Of a stretch of 64,000 bases of DNA, positions 47,567 through 55,186 are shown piece by piece. Origin of the DNA: Deltaproteobacteria bacterium (GTDB taxonomy: Bacteria > Desulfobacterota_D > UBA1144 > Nemesobacterales > UBA2774). The notes beneath the pieces are model-generated. The model saw only the letters and a program-made list of their open reading frames with translations. It searched no databases and was not told the DNA's origin. Made by a program: the position numbers and the translations under genes. Position 1 is the stretch's first letter. Each line of letters starts with the position of its first letter. The stretch covers positions 186,001 through 250,000 of the forward strand of contig JAVKFU010000017.1 in NCBI GenBank assembly GCA_040223695.1. Reading direction: 5' to 3'.

Positions 47567-48733
47567 TCAGAACTTCGCCTCTTTGATCCTCTCCACCGCT
47601 TCGACGATTCTTTCAGTTGCGAATGTAGTCGAGACACGAGCGTAACCCTCGCCGTACTCACCAAATCCGGTGCCGGGCGTAACGACGACTCCCGCTTCCG
47701 TAAGAAGTTTCGATGAAAATTCCTTGGACGACACACCTTCCGGCACTTCAAACCACACGTAAAATGTCGCCTTGGGTTTATGATATTTGAGACCCGCCTC
47801 ATCGAGCCCCTTACAAAAAATGTCCCTTCTCTCCTCGAATATTTTGATTCTGTCATCAAGGCCGAGTCTGTAATTTTTGAGAGCCTCTATGCCCGCGACC
47901 TGTATTGCCTGAAATGCGCCCGAATCTATATTGGTTTTAATCTTTCCGAGTCCCCCGATAGCCTTTTTGTTTCCCACTGCAAATCCAATTCTCCATCCGG
48001 TCATATTGAAAGTCTTCGACAGAGAATGGAACTCAATACCCACATCCTTGGCGCCGTCGATCTCGAGAAAGCTGAGCGGCTTATAGCCGTCGTACGCTAT
48101 TTCAGTGTAAGCCGCATCGTGACATATAAGGATATTGTATCTGGCGGCAAATTCTATTACCTCCCTGTAGAAGTCCTCTCCGGCCACGGCCGTTGTCGGA
48201 TTGTTCGGATAGTTTATGAACATTATCTTCGATTTCTGCCTCACATCCTCGGGTATCAAACCAAGGTCGGGCAGAAAATCATTTTCCTTTAGAAGCGGCA
48301 TTGCATAGGGCGTGCCTCCCGCAAAGCTGATCGAAGTAGGGTAGACAGGATAACCCGGGTCTGAATAGAGTCCGTAATCACCGGGATCCACAAAGGCAAG
48401 AGGCGTGTGAGCAATGCCTTCCTTGGAGCCTATAAGAGCCACGACCTCTGTTTTCGGATCAAGATCAACGTCGAATCTTTCCTTGTACCAGTCGGCTACT
48501 GCCGCTCTGTATGAGAGCATTCCCTCGTATGAAGGGTATCTGTGATTCCGGGGATCATGAGCGGCTTTATCCAGAGCATCGATTATTCGATCAGGCGTAG
48601 GGATATCCGGGTCTCCTACTCCCAGATCTATTATATCTACCCCCTTTGCCCTCATTTCATTTTTTTTCGCGTCGATTTCAGCAAACAGGTAAGGCGGAAG
48701 CTCCGCAATTCTTTTCGCCCATTTCACATCCAT
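47567..48733 (-). CDS. dapL: LL-diaminopimelate aminotransferase
   Basis: A 388-residue class I/II aminotransferase of the DapL type. It makes LL-diaminopimelate directly from tetrahydrodipicolinate, so no succinylase pathway is needed. IIDLGVGDPDIPTP, YPSYEGMLSYRAAVADWY and YSDPGYPVYPTSISFAGG are characteristic, and the PLP lysine is in SLSKTFNMTGWRIGFAVG. GAGGAG lies eight bases before the ATG. The route supports the cell wall and lysine synthesis and is common in deltaproteobacteria, spirochaetes and others. Confidence 0.92.
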   Translation of the reverse strand: MDVKWAKRIAELPPYLFAEIDAKKNEMRAKGVDIIDLGVGDPDIPTPDRIIDALDKAAHDPRNHRYPSYEGMLSYRAAVADWYKERFDVDLDPKTEVVALIGSKEGIAHTPLAFVDPGDYGLYSDPGYPVYPTSISFAGGTPYAMPLLKENDFLPDLGLIPEDVRQKSKIMFINYPNNPTTAVAGEDFYREVIEFAARYNILICHDAAYTEIAYDGYKPLSFLEIDGAKDVGIEFHSLSKTFNMTGWRIGFAVGNKKAIGGLGKIKTNIDSGAFQAIQVAGIEALKNYRLGLDDRIKIFEERRDIFCKGLDEAGLKYHKPKATFYVWFEVPEGVSSKEFSSKLLTEAGVVVTPGTGFGEYGEGYARVSTTFATERIVEAVERIKEAKF

Positions 48734-48885
48734 TAATGGTTCTCCTCAATTTTATATCTTACGAATTTTATACCTTTCGAGTTTTCTATCATAACTAACC
48801 TGATATCTTAGAGCAAGGCGCTGTATTTCAATATTTCACCGGGAGAATAACCCACCGGGATCGGCTCAAACCCACGTGTTTTTTA

Positions 48886-49704
48886 TTATCCGTCCTCACA
48901 TTTTTCATTATATGCATCACTTATTCTCGAGAAGGCTTGTTCCGTCAACTCCTTCCTGGTCACTCCGGACCGGGACTCGATAACCTCGAGCTCTCTGAGC
49001 TCGACAGTAATAGACCTCAGATTGAGCAGTCTGAAAAAATGCTCGAAAAACGTAATATTCTCGTAAAAGTAGACAAGATGTCCGTTTTCCTTGTCCACGC
49101 TCCGGCCGTTTATTTCTCTGTATCGGATACATATTGGCAGTACATCGGCCCCGGTTTCAGCCGCGGCTCCCAAGAAGGAAGTCTTAAACGGCATTACCCT
49201 TTCCCCGTTCGATGTCGTACCCTCGGGGAATATTACTACATTTATACCCATATTAAGAATATTGGTTATATTAGTTATATCCGTAAGCAATTTAGCCCTG
49301 CTTCTCCTCTCTACGAACACTCCGCCGGAGTATCTCACAATAGAGCCGAGCAAAAAAGACTCCTCCAGTTCCGAGTTGGCTACGAAAAGCGAGGGGCTTA
49401 CCGAATATATAGCGAATATGTCAATGTAAGAGAGATGGTTTGATATAATGAAATAGTTTTTCTTTCTGTCTTTCAACCTGGAGGCGTTTTTGACCCTCAC
49501 CCGAACCCCCAGCACGGCGAGAGCGACACGAAGATAAAAAGACGAGATTCTCGAAAAGAGATAAAGTTTTGTCCGCTTTTTAAATATGAACAGATCGACC
49601 AAAAACAATACCGGGAGAAAGGTTATAACCAGAACCAGAAAGGCAGCTATTTTAAGGGGTTTTCTTAGAAGCGTCATAGTATTCTGAAGAGCGTCCGATT
49701 TCAT
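48886..49704 (-). CDS. plsC: 1-acyl-sn-glycerol-3-phosphate acyltransferase
   Basis: A 272-residue PlsC-family acyltransferase that makes phosphatidic acid at the inner membrane. Residues about 15-40 are a membrane helix. The catalytic motif NHLSYID (H-x4-D) and FPEGTTSNGERVMPFKTSFLGAA (glycerol-phosphate binding) are present. Start at 49702-49704; a start nine codons inside is possible because neither has a clear Shine-Dalgarno. It is divergent from the MidA-type gene, with a short shared intergenic region. The acyl acceptor could also be a lysolipid; PlsC is the default. Confidence 0.9.
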   Translation of the reverse strand: MKSDALQNTMTLLRKPLKIAAFLVLVITFLPVLFLVDLFIFKKRTKLYLFSRISSFYLRVALAVLGVRVRVKNASRLKDRKKNYFIISNHLSYIDIFAIYSVSPSLFVANSELEESFLLGSIVRYSGGVFVERRSRAKLLTDITNITNILNMGINVVIFPEGTTSNGERVMPFKTSFLGAAAETGADVLPICIRYREINGRSVDKENGHLVYFYENITFFEHFFRLLNLRSITVELRELEVIESRSGVTRKELTEQAFSRISDAYNEKCEDG

Positions 49705-49773
49705 CCGGGAGCCTTGACGGGCGAACGCTCAGATATAATTTACTTTAATTCAAGAAAAGTAAAACTATTTAAA

Positions 49774-50916
49774 ATGAACCAGCTCGCGGAATCAATTAAA
49801 TCGGAAATACGAAAAAGGGGCCCTCTCACATTCGCCCACTTCATGGAACTCGCCCTCTATCACCCTGAGCTTGGATATTACTCTCCCGGAATTGAGCGGA
49901 TAGGGAAAGAGGGTGATTACTATACAAGTCCCTATGTACATCAGGCGTTCGGCGAGATTCTGGCAAGGTTTATTGTAAAAGGAGCAGGCCATTTCGGGGG
50001 TGCCGATTTCGACATAATCGAATTCGGCGGCGGAAAGGGCTTGCTCGCCTCCGACATACTGAAATACATGAAAAGAGACCATCCTGACGTATACGATAGA
50101 GTGCGTTACCATATAGTCGAACATAACCCGCACCAGAGAAAAGAAGCGGAAAAGGGTCTTGAAAAGCATAGACATAAACTGAGCCTCCTCTCGTCACTTT
50201 CGGAATTGGGCGAAAGAAACATCGACGGGGTTATAATCTCAAATGAATTCGTGGACGCTCTCCCCTTTCACAGGGCCAAATTCTCGCGTGGCGAACTGCT
50301 TGAAATCTACGTGGCGCTTAAAGAAAACGAATTCGTAGAACTTAAAGGCAAGCCGTCTTCAAAAGAGATCGCAAGCTATCTTGAAGACTACGGCCTGCAG
50401 TTAGAGGAAGGGCAGGAGCTTGAAATAAACCTGAATGCGGGCAGGTGGATCAAGGAAACAGAACGGATACTGGATAGAGGATTAATACTTACGATAGACT
50501 ACGGCTATCTCGCGCCTGAATTATTCAGCCCCCATAGAATGAAGGGAACCTACAAGTGCCTTCACAAGCATCAAATAAACGAGAACCCTTACGTAAATAT
50601 AGGAGAGCAGGATATAACCGCCCACGTCGATTTCAGCAACCTGATTAGAGTCGGTGAGCACGCGGGCCTAAACGAAATCATATACACCACTCAGGGTCAG
50701 TTCCTGCTCGATTGGGGGATACTCGATATTATAGAAGACGGAGAATCAGGGGCCGGGACCGCGTCAGGAAAAGATACAATCGCAGCCGGGACTTTATTTT
50801 TGCCGCAGCTTATGGGAGATAAATTCAAAGTACTCGTACAGGGAAAAAATATTGAGGATGAAACACGGAACTTCTATCCCGAATCCCCTCTCAAAATCAG
50901 TTTTGGTGTTTTGTAG
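49774..50916 (+). CDS. SAM-dependent methyltransferase, MidA/NDUFAF7 family (COG1565)
   Basis: A 380-residue protein of the COG1565/DUF185 family. RGPLTFAHFMELALYHPELGYYSPG is the family opening, with YYTSPYVHQAFGEI and FDIIEFGGGKGLLA (SAM-binding loop) following. VIISNEFVDALPFHRA and LTIDYGYLAPELF complete the signature. In eukaryotes it methylates an arginine of complex I; the bacterial target is unknown. I choose the ATG at 49774 because the family motifs begin there; a TTG 20 codons upstream is unsupported. It is divergent from plsC. Confidence 0.9.
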   Translation: MNQLAESIKSEIRKRGPLTFAHFMELALYHPELGYYSPGIERIGKEGDYYTSPYVHQAFGEILARFIVKGAGHFGGADFDIIEFGGGKGLLASDILKYMKRDHPDVYDRVRYHIVEHNPHQRKEAEKGLEKHRHKLSLLSSLSELGERNIDGVIISNEFVDALPFHRAKFSRGELLEIYVALKENEFVELKGKPSSKEIASYLEDYGLQLEEGQELEINLNAGRWIKETERILDRGLILTIDYGYLAPELFSPHRMKGTYKCLHKHQINENPYVNIGEQDITAHVDFSNLIRVGEHAGLNEIIYTTQGQFLLDWGILDIIEDGESGAGTASGKDTIAAGTLFLPQLMGDKFKVLVQGKNIEDETRNFYPESPLKISFGVL

Positions 50917-50928
50917 GTTCCGCTTCCG

Positions 50929-50948
50929 ATAATTCCACCGGGAATTAT
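50929..50948 (+). terminator. Weak hairpin after the MidA-type gene
   Basis: ATAATTCC and GGAATTAT form an 8-bp stem around the loop ACCG, 13 bases after the gene. There is no strong T-run, so a terminator role is only possible. Confidence 0.3.
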
Positions 50949-51011
50949 TACTCCGGCTATAAGACATGAAGCCTGCCCGCCTGTAGCTTCCAAATACGCG
51001 GAATATTCACC

Positions 51012-51040
51012 TTGACAAAGGCTTAAAAATACCCTATAAT
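51012..51040 (+). promoter_or_regulatory. Consensus sigma-70 promoter of the TetR/CMD operon
   Basis: TTGACA (51012-51017), a spacer of exactly 17 bases, and TATAAT (51035-51040) are both perfect consensus hexamers, about 90 bases before the TetR start. The right end overlaps the palindromic operator, which suggests tight repression by a very strong promoter. Confidence 0.9.
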
Positions 51041-51065
51041 TAGGACTGACTGGTCAGAGCTAATT
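51038..51065 (+). promoter_or_regulatory. Palindromic operator, probable TetR binding site
   Basis: Two nested inverted repeats share one centre: AATTAG...CTAATT (51038-51043 and 51060-51065) and CTGAC-TG-GTCAG (51046-51057). The whole 28-bp element begins inside the -10 box. Its size and position fit autorepression by the TetR-family gene that follows. Confidence 0.8.
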
Positions 51066-51128
51066 GCGCAGGTATTAAATTGATTCAAAGCGGCGCAGGG
51101 TGAGAAAATAAAAGGAGGGAGCAAATAA

Positions 51129-51710
51129 TTGAGGAAGAGCAAAGATAAAATACTTGAAAGCGCAAAGAAGTTGTTTCATCTCAAAGGTTTTTACCAGACA
51201 TCAATAGACGAGATTCTCAGTGACAGCGGCGTTACAAAAAGCAATTTTTACTACCATTTTAAGAGCAAGGAGGAACTGGGGCTTATATATCTGGATAGAC
51301 GCATTAAACAATATGAAACCGAGGTGCTCTCAACCACACTGGAGAACAATTCGGAAAGTCCCGCTTCGCGAATTGACAAATTCTACAAAAAAGTGAAAAC
51401 ATTTCATACGGATTTGAGTTGTGTGAAAGGCTGCCCATTCGGAAACCTTGCCATAGAAATGAGTGGTGCCAACGAGAATTTTAGAGAAAGATTATCGACA
51501 TTTTTCCGCAGGTGGGAGAAATCGATTGAAGAATGCATTGAAGAAGGAATGAGCAACGGGGAATTCAGGAGTGATATTTCGCCAAAAATAATGTCCCGGC
51601 TCATATTGTCCCACCTGGAAGGCGCCGTAATGATGGTCAAAACCCACAGATCCATCGATCCGCTCTCTTCCGGGAGCGAAACGATGATAAAATTGCTAAA
51701 AGCTGCTTGA
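51129..51710 (+). CDS. TetR-family transcriptional regulator
   Basis: A 193-residue TetR-type repressor. The helix-turn-helix is at about residues 22-54 (TSIDEILSDSGVTKSNFYYHFKSKEEL). The C-terminal domain has CVKGCPFGNLAIEMSGA, a pattern of the TetR_C_6-like subgroup, and cysteines that could sense redox or electrophiles. The start is TTG, with GGAGGG nine bases upstream. A palindromic operator overlaps the promoter upstream, so autoregulation is likely. The double-CMD gene follows after 27 bp and is presumably the controlled function. Ligand unknown. Confidence 0.9.
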   Translation: MRKSKDKILESAKKLFHLKGFYQTSIDEILSDSGVTKSNFYYHFKSKEELGLIYLDRRIKQYETEVLSTTLENNSESPASRIDKFYKKVKTFHTDLSCVKGCPFGNLAIEMSGANENFRERLSTFFRRWEKSIEECIEEGMSNGEFRSDISPKIMSRLILSHLEGAVMMVKTHRSIDPLSSGSETMIKLLKAA

Positions 51711-51737
51711 AAATAAAAAGAATAAGGAGGCATTAGA

Positions 51738-52439
51738 ATGTCGGAATATTTGTTTAAAAGCGATATAGGGAAGGAGATGGGGCTTCTCAGGGAGATAAAT
51801 CCCGAGCTGCACGGGGCGTGGATGGACTTTCATAACGGGGTTTTCAAAGACGGCGCCCTCAGCCAGAAAGACAAACAGCTTATCGCCGTTGCGGGTGCTC
51901 ATATTACCAGGTGTCCATACTGCATCAGGTCAAGGGTCAGACTGGCGAAGAACCAGGGTGCTTCGGACCAGGAAATAGTCGAGGCCATATACGTCGCACT
52001 GCGCTTCTCCATGGGAGCGCCTTTCGCCTATTCGAGCATTGCTTTCGAGGCTCATGACGCGCTTGAGAACGACATACCGCTTACGGACGGCCATTTCTTC
52101 AAAAAGGATATAACAAAGGAGATAAACGAATTCCATCAGTGCAGCGGAGACAACTCAGATAATTTCAAAGCGTTCACCAAGAAGGTTTTTGCGGACGGCG
52201 CTATCAGCAAGGACATGAAAAGGGGCATAATAGGCCTCGCCTGCGCCCAGATGACCAGATGCCCATACTGCATTAGGGGCTGCGTTAAAGACGCCAGAAG
52301 CGCGGGAATTTCGAAAGAGCAGATCGCCGAGGCGATAAATGTGGCTATGGTAATGGCCGCAGGCGCGTGTTTCGCGCATACAAGCCTGGCCATGGAGACC
52401 ATTGAAGCGTTAAACCAAAAGGAAAGATCGCGGGCTTAA
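51738..52439 (+). CDS. Tandem carboxymuconolactone decarboxylase/AhpD-like protein
   Basis: A 233-residue protein with two CMD/AhpD-like domains (about 30-110 and 145-222). Each has a CPYC motif (C59-C62 and C175-C178) with a long helix after it. In AhpD the CxxC pair plus a histidine four residues later (CxxCxxxH) reduces peroxiredoxin; here those histidine positions are R66 and C182. A disulfide-linked redox role is likely, but the proton relay differs. It is 27 bp downstream of TetR, with GGAGG at the usual distance. A strong hairpin lies downstream (52546-52576). Substrate unknown. Confidence 0.86.
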   Translation: MSEYLFKSDIGKEMGLLREINPELHGAWMDFHNGVFKDGALSQKDKQLIAVAGAHITRCPYCIRSRVRLAKNQGASDQEIVEAIYVALRFSMGAPFAYSSIAFEAHDALENDIPLTDGHFFKKDITKEINEFHQCSGDNSDNFKAFTKKVFADGAISKDMKRGIIGLACAQMTRCPYCIRGCVKDARSAGISKEQIAEAINVAMVMAAGACFAHTSLAMETIEALNQKERSRA

Positions 52440-52545
52440 TCTTCCCTTTGAGGCTCATTAGTTTATTTTGGTTTGTAAAGACATTAGTGCATTCTGGCGG
52501 AATACGGAATACTTAGTTAAGTTGCCGAGCCAAACCAAATTATTT

Positions 52546-52576
52546 CCATAGAAGGGGTTAAAACCCCCTTCTATGG
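52546..52576. repeat. Strong inverted repeat between CMD gene and mnmE
   Basis: A perfect 12-bp stem (CCATAGAAGGGG with CCCCTTCTATGG) has a 7-base loop. It is not followed by a long T-run on the plus strand. It is nested inside two further inverted pairs: TTTGGTTTG/CAAACCAAA and, outermost, GTAAAGAC (52475-52482) / GTCTTTAC (52588-52595). It may be a terminator or a small folded element. Confidence 0.6.
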
Positions 52577-52687
52577 GCAATTAAAGGGTCTTTACACTAA
52601 ATTAATATGCAAAATCTCTTCCAAACAGACCGGTTAGATATACCTGCATTAGAAACCATAGCGCGATTATGGTAATTTATCCCTGAG

Positions 52688-54094
52688 ATGAGCCGGGCTT
52701 CCATTCCTGATCAAGATACAATCGCGGCAATTGCTACAGCGGAGGGGGACGGAGGGATCGCCGTAATTAGAATAAGCGGCCCGAAATCGCTCGACACAGT
52801 AAGCCGACTATTCCGAAGAGTCGGCAAGGGCGGAAACGCTCCCCGGATGGAATCCCACAAGCTCTACCACGGCCGAATTATAGACCCTGAGTCGGATGAA
52901 CTTATAGACGACGTACTTTGCGTTTTTATGGGGTCTCCGAATTCATACACCGGGGAGGACATGGCTGAAATACACTCTCACGGGGGATATCTTGTCCCGA
53001 AAAGCATACTCAAACTGCTCTTTTCACTCGATATCAGACCCGCGAACCCAGGGGAATTCTCCCTCAGGGCCTTTTTAAACGGTAAAATGGACCTCACACA
53101 GGCAGAAGCCGTAGCCGATATCGTAAATGCCCAGACTCGGGAAGGCCTGAAACAGGCGGAATTACAGCTTGATGGGCATCTTTCGTCTAAAACGAGTGAT
53201 TTTAAGGAAACCGTTCTTGACGTACTGGCCGAAGTTGAGGCGCAGGTCGATTTTCCGGAGGAAGACATAGATCCTATCGTAAAAAACGAGCTAACGAGGC
53301 GGATAACAGGGCTCATCCGTAATCTAGAGTCTTTATTGTCTACATACGACGAAGGCAGAATTATCAAGTACGGGGTAAAAACGGCTATTCTGGGCAAACC
53401 AAATGTCGGCAAATCGAGTCTGTTGAACATGCTAATCATGAAAGACAGGGCTATTGTAAGCCCTGAGCCCGGCACCACAAGGGATTTTATCGAAGAATCC
53501 ATGGATATTCGCGGCATACCCCTCAAGCTGGTTGACACTGCGGGGATAAGGGCGACGTCAGATAAGATAGAGAAGACTGGGGTGGAGCTTGCAAGGAAAA
53601 AAGCGCTTGAGGCCGAGCTTTTAATAGTGGTTTTGGACGGAAGCGCTGTACTCGATAACGATGACATGGAGGTTTTAAATGAGGCAAAACATAAAAAAGC
53701 GCTTTTAATATTGAACAAATCGGACATTGGAACGAAGATAAGGTATGTCGACCTGTCAGGTTATGCAGATGAAGAAAGGATGATTCACACATCGGCCAAG
53801 CTCGGAACGGGCATAGAAGAGCTCAAGGACAAAATACGAGAACTTTTAACGGGAGAATCCCAAGCCACTGAAGCAAGCGAAATAGTATTGACCGAATTAA
53901 GGCATAAGCTCGCGATTGAAAAGGCAAGAGACAGTCTCATTTCCTTCCTTGAAGTCCTGGACAAAGGAGAATCCCCGGAATTCCTCGCTCTCGATTTGAG
54001 GGTCGCTCTAGACTCACTCGGAGAAATTACCGGTGAAGTTACCACCGAAGACATACTGGGAAGAATTTTCAGCAAGTTCTGCGTAGGCAAGTAA
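52688..54094 (+). CDS. mnmE: tRNA modification GTPase MnmE
   Basis: A 468-residue MnmE (TrmE), which with MnmG makes cmnm5U at tRNA wobble positions. An N-terminal folate-binding domain (DTIAAIATAEGDGGIAVIRISG) is followed by the helical domain and a G domain: GKPNVGKSSLLN (G1), TTRDFIEE (G2), VDTAGIR (G3), NKSD (G4). The C-terminal FCVGK contains the conserved catalytic cysteine at residue 465. Length is typical (about 450-470). It is often found near the replication origin, and here the next intergenic region carries a parS site. No mnmG, rsmG, parA or parB is in the window. Confidence 0.96.
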   Translation: MSRASIPDQDTIAAIATAEGDGGIAVIRISGPKSLDTVSRLFRRVGKGGNAPRMESHKLYHGRIIDPESDELIDDVLCVFMGSPNSYTGEDMAEIHSHGGYLVPKSILKLLFSLDIRPANPGEFSLRAFLNGKMDLTQAEAVADIVNAQTREGLKQAELQLDGHLSSKTSDFKETVLDVLAEVEAQVDFPEEDIDPIVKNELTRRITGLIRNLESLLSTYDEGRIIKYGVKTAILGKPNVGKSSLLNMLIMKDRAIVSPEPGTTRDFIEESMDIRGIPLKLVDTAGIRATSDKIEKTGVELARKKALEAELLIVVLDGSAVLDNDDMEVLNEAKHKKALLILNKSDIGTKIRYVDLSGYADEERMIHTSAKLGTGIEELKDKIRELLTGESQATEASEIVLTELRHKLAIEKARDSLISFLEVLDKGESPEFLALDLRVALDSLGEITGEVTTEDILGRIFSKFCVGK

Positions 54095-54106
54095 TGCGCG
54101 GCGTGA

Positions 54107-54122
54107 TGTTTCACGTGAAACA
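54107..54122. other. parS centromere site (perfect match)
   Basis: TGTTTCACGTGAAACA is the full 16-bp palindromic consensus bound by ParB in chromosome segregation. It lies 12 bases after the mnmE stop, outside any gene. By length alone a perfect 16-mer is not expected by chance in 64 kb. A one-mismatch copy lies at 55842-55857. Confidence 0.9.
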
Positions 54123-54130
54123 TCCACAAT

Positions 54131-54139
54131 TGTGGATAG
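54131..54139 (-). other. DnaA box-like site, one mismatch
   Basis: TGTGGATAG on the plus strand is the reverse complement of CTATCCACA, one change from the DnaA consensus TTATCCACA. It is inverted relative to the box at 54229. Confidence 0.5.
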
Positions 54140-54228
54140 ATTTTTTCACATTTACCAAGGGGGGATTAAGATATTATATTTAATGATTACAGGAAGTTAG
54201 GACGACTAATCGCAATTCGTCGAAAAAT

Positions 54229-54237
54229 TTATCCACA
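54229..54237 (+). other. DnaA box (perfect)
   Basis: TTATCCACA matches the DnaA consensus at every position. It lies in AT-rich intergenic DNA about 107 bases after the parS site. Confidence 0.65.
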
Positions 54238-54337
54238 ATCCTTCCACTTTTTAAATTTTCTTTAATTACAGGGACTTGAGAATTTAAAGGAAAATTACAG
54301 GATAAAAAAGCACTCTAAAACTGTATTTTTCGGAGCG

Positions 54338-55150
54338 TTAGGACCATTTAAGCTTCTCAATAAGCAACTCTTTTAAATCTCCGTACCGTCTTTGATCAAC
54401 GGATATATTGCAATCATTTATCCGGGAAATAAGCGAGCACCCCGTTATGGAATTCGTAAAAAAGGCGAAGTCTGAATCAATAATATCGCTCGGAAAATAC
54501 CGCCCTTCTCTGACCTCTATCCCAAGCTCCGGGATATTATTTAATAAAATATCCCTTGTTATACCCGGTAAAAGGCCGCACTCAAGAGAAGGCGTAAAGA
54601 TCACACCGTCTTTGAACCAGAATACGTTACTTGCGCTACCTTCGGTAATCTCATCCCTGTGATTTAAAAAAAGCGCTTCGTCGAACCCCTTTTCAATCGC
54701 CTCTCTCCGGGCGGCGATGTTCTCCAGGTAATTCATGCTCTTGATCCGGAGAAGCGGTGATTCCGAGTACCTTTTAACCGGGTGAACCAGAGTTTTAACA
54801 GGTTCTTTGGTTGCCGAGTACTCCTTGATAATTACGAGAATTGCCTCTTTTTCAGGGTTATCGTAAAAACGAGAGCTCCCCTGGGACAGAAGACAAACCT
54901 TAACATACGCGTCCGAATACCCGGCTTCCTCAACCGCGTTTCGTACCTGCATTGATAAACCGGAGATCTCCGGGATGGGTATTCTTAAAAGCTCCGCCCC
55001 ACGCTTCATACGCTGATAGTGAACCGGGAAAAAAACAGGTAAGCGGGACTTGTAACGAAAGGTCTCAAAAACCCCCTCTCCGTAAAATAAGGTCCTCAAC
55101 GGCAGTAGGCTTTCTGCTCTTTCGCCATCTATAAACACCTGTTCTGACAC
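54338..55150 (-). CDS. pabC: Aminodeoxychorismate lyase (PabC) / branched-chain aminotransferase-like
   Basis: A 270-residue class IV PLP enzyme. The LRTLFYGEGVFETFRY opening, the PLP-lysine region RIKSMNYLENIAARREA and the EITEGSASNVFWFKDGVIFTPSLECGLLPGITRD block are typical. In PabC this enzyme releases p-aminobenzoate for folate; the alternative is a D-amino acid or branched-chain transaminase. The position directly downstream of pabB on the same strand supports PabC. The gap to pabB is 36 bp. Confidence 0.9.
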   Translation of the reverse strand: MSEQVFIDGERAESLLPLRTLFYGEGVFETFRYKSRLPVFFPVHYQRMKRGAELLRIPIPEISGLSMQVRNAVEEAGYSDAYVKVCLLSQGSSRFYDNPEKEAILVIIKEYSATKEPVKTLVHPVKRYSESPLLRIKSMNYLENIAARREAIEKGFDEALFLNHRDEITEGSASNVFWFKDGVIFTPSLECGLLPGITRDILLNNIPELGIEVREGRYFPSDIIDSDFAFFTNSITGCSLISRINDCNISVDQRRYGDLKELLIEKLKWS

Positions 55151-55186
55151 AATATTTTCCGTTTTTCTGACTATAACCGGATAGAC

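Larger units (their letters stand above)
54120..54310. other. Possible replication-origin-type region (mnmE-pabC gap)
   Basis: The gap holds a perfect DnaA box at 54229-54237, a one-mismatch box at 54131-54139, a poorer one at 54120-54128, AT-rich runs (near 54165-54185 and 54245-54270), and three TTACAGG repeats (about 54187, 54267 and 54294). It adjoins a parS site. The number of boxes is small for a full origin, and dnaA is not adjacent, so it may be an origin, a DnaA-titrating site, or only origin-proximal. Confidence 0.4.

Noticed and set aside
52978-53727. Long open frame (249 codons) antisense to mnmE
   Set aside because: It mirrors the codons of a well-identified gene and has serine/leucine-rich, motif-free content.
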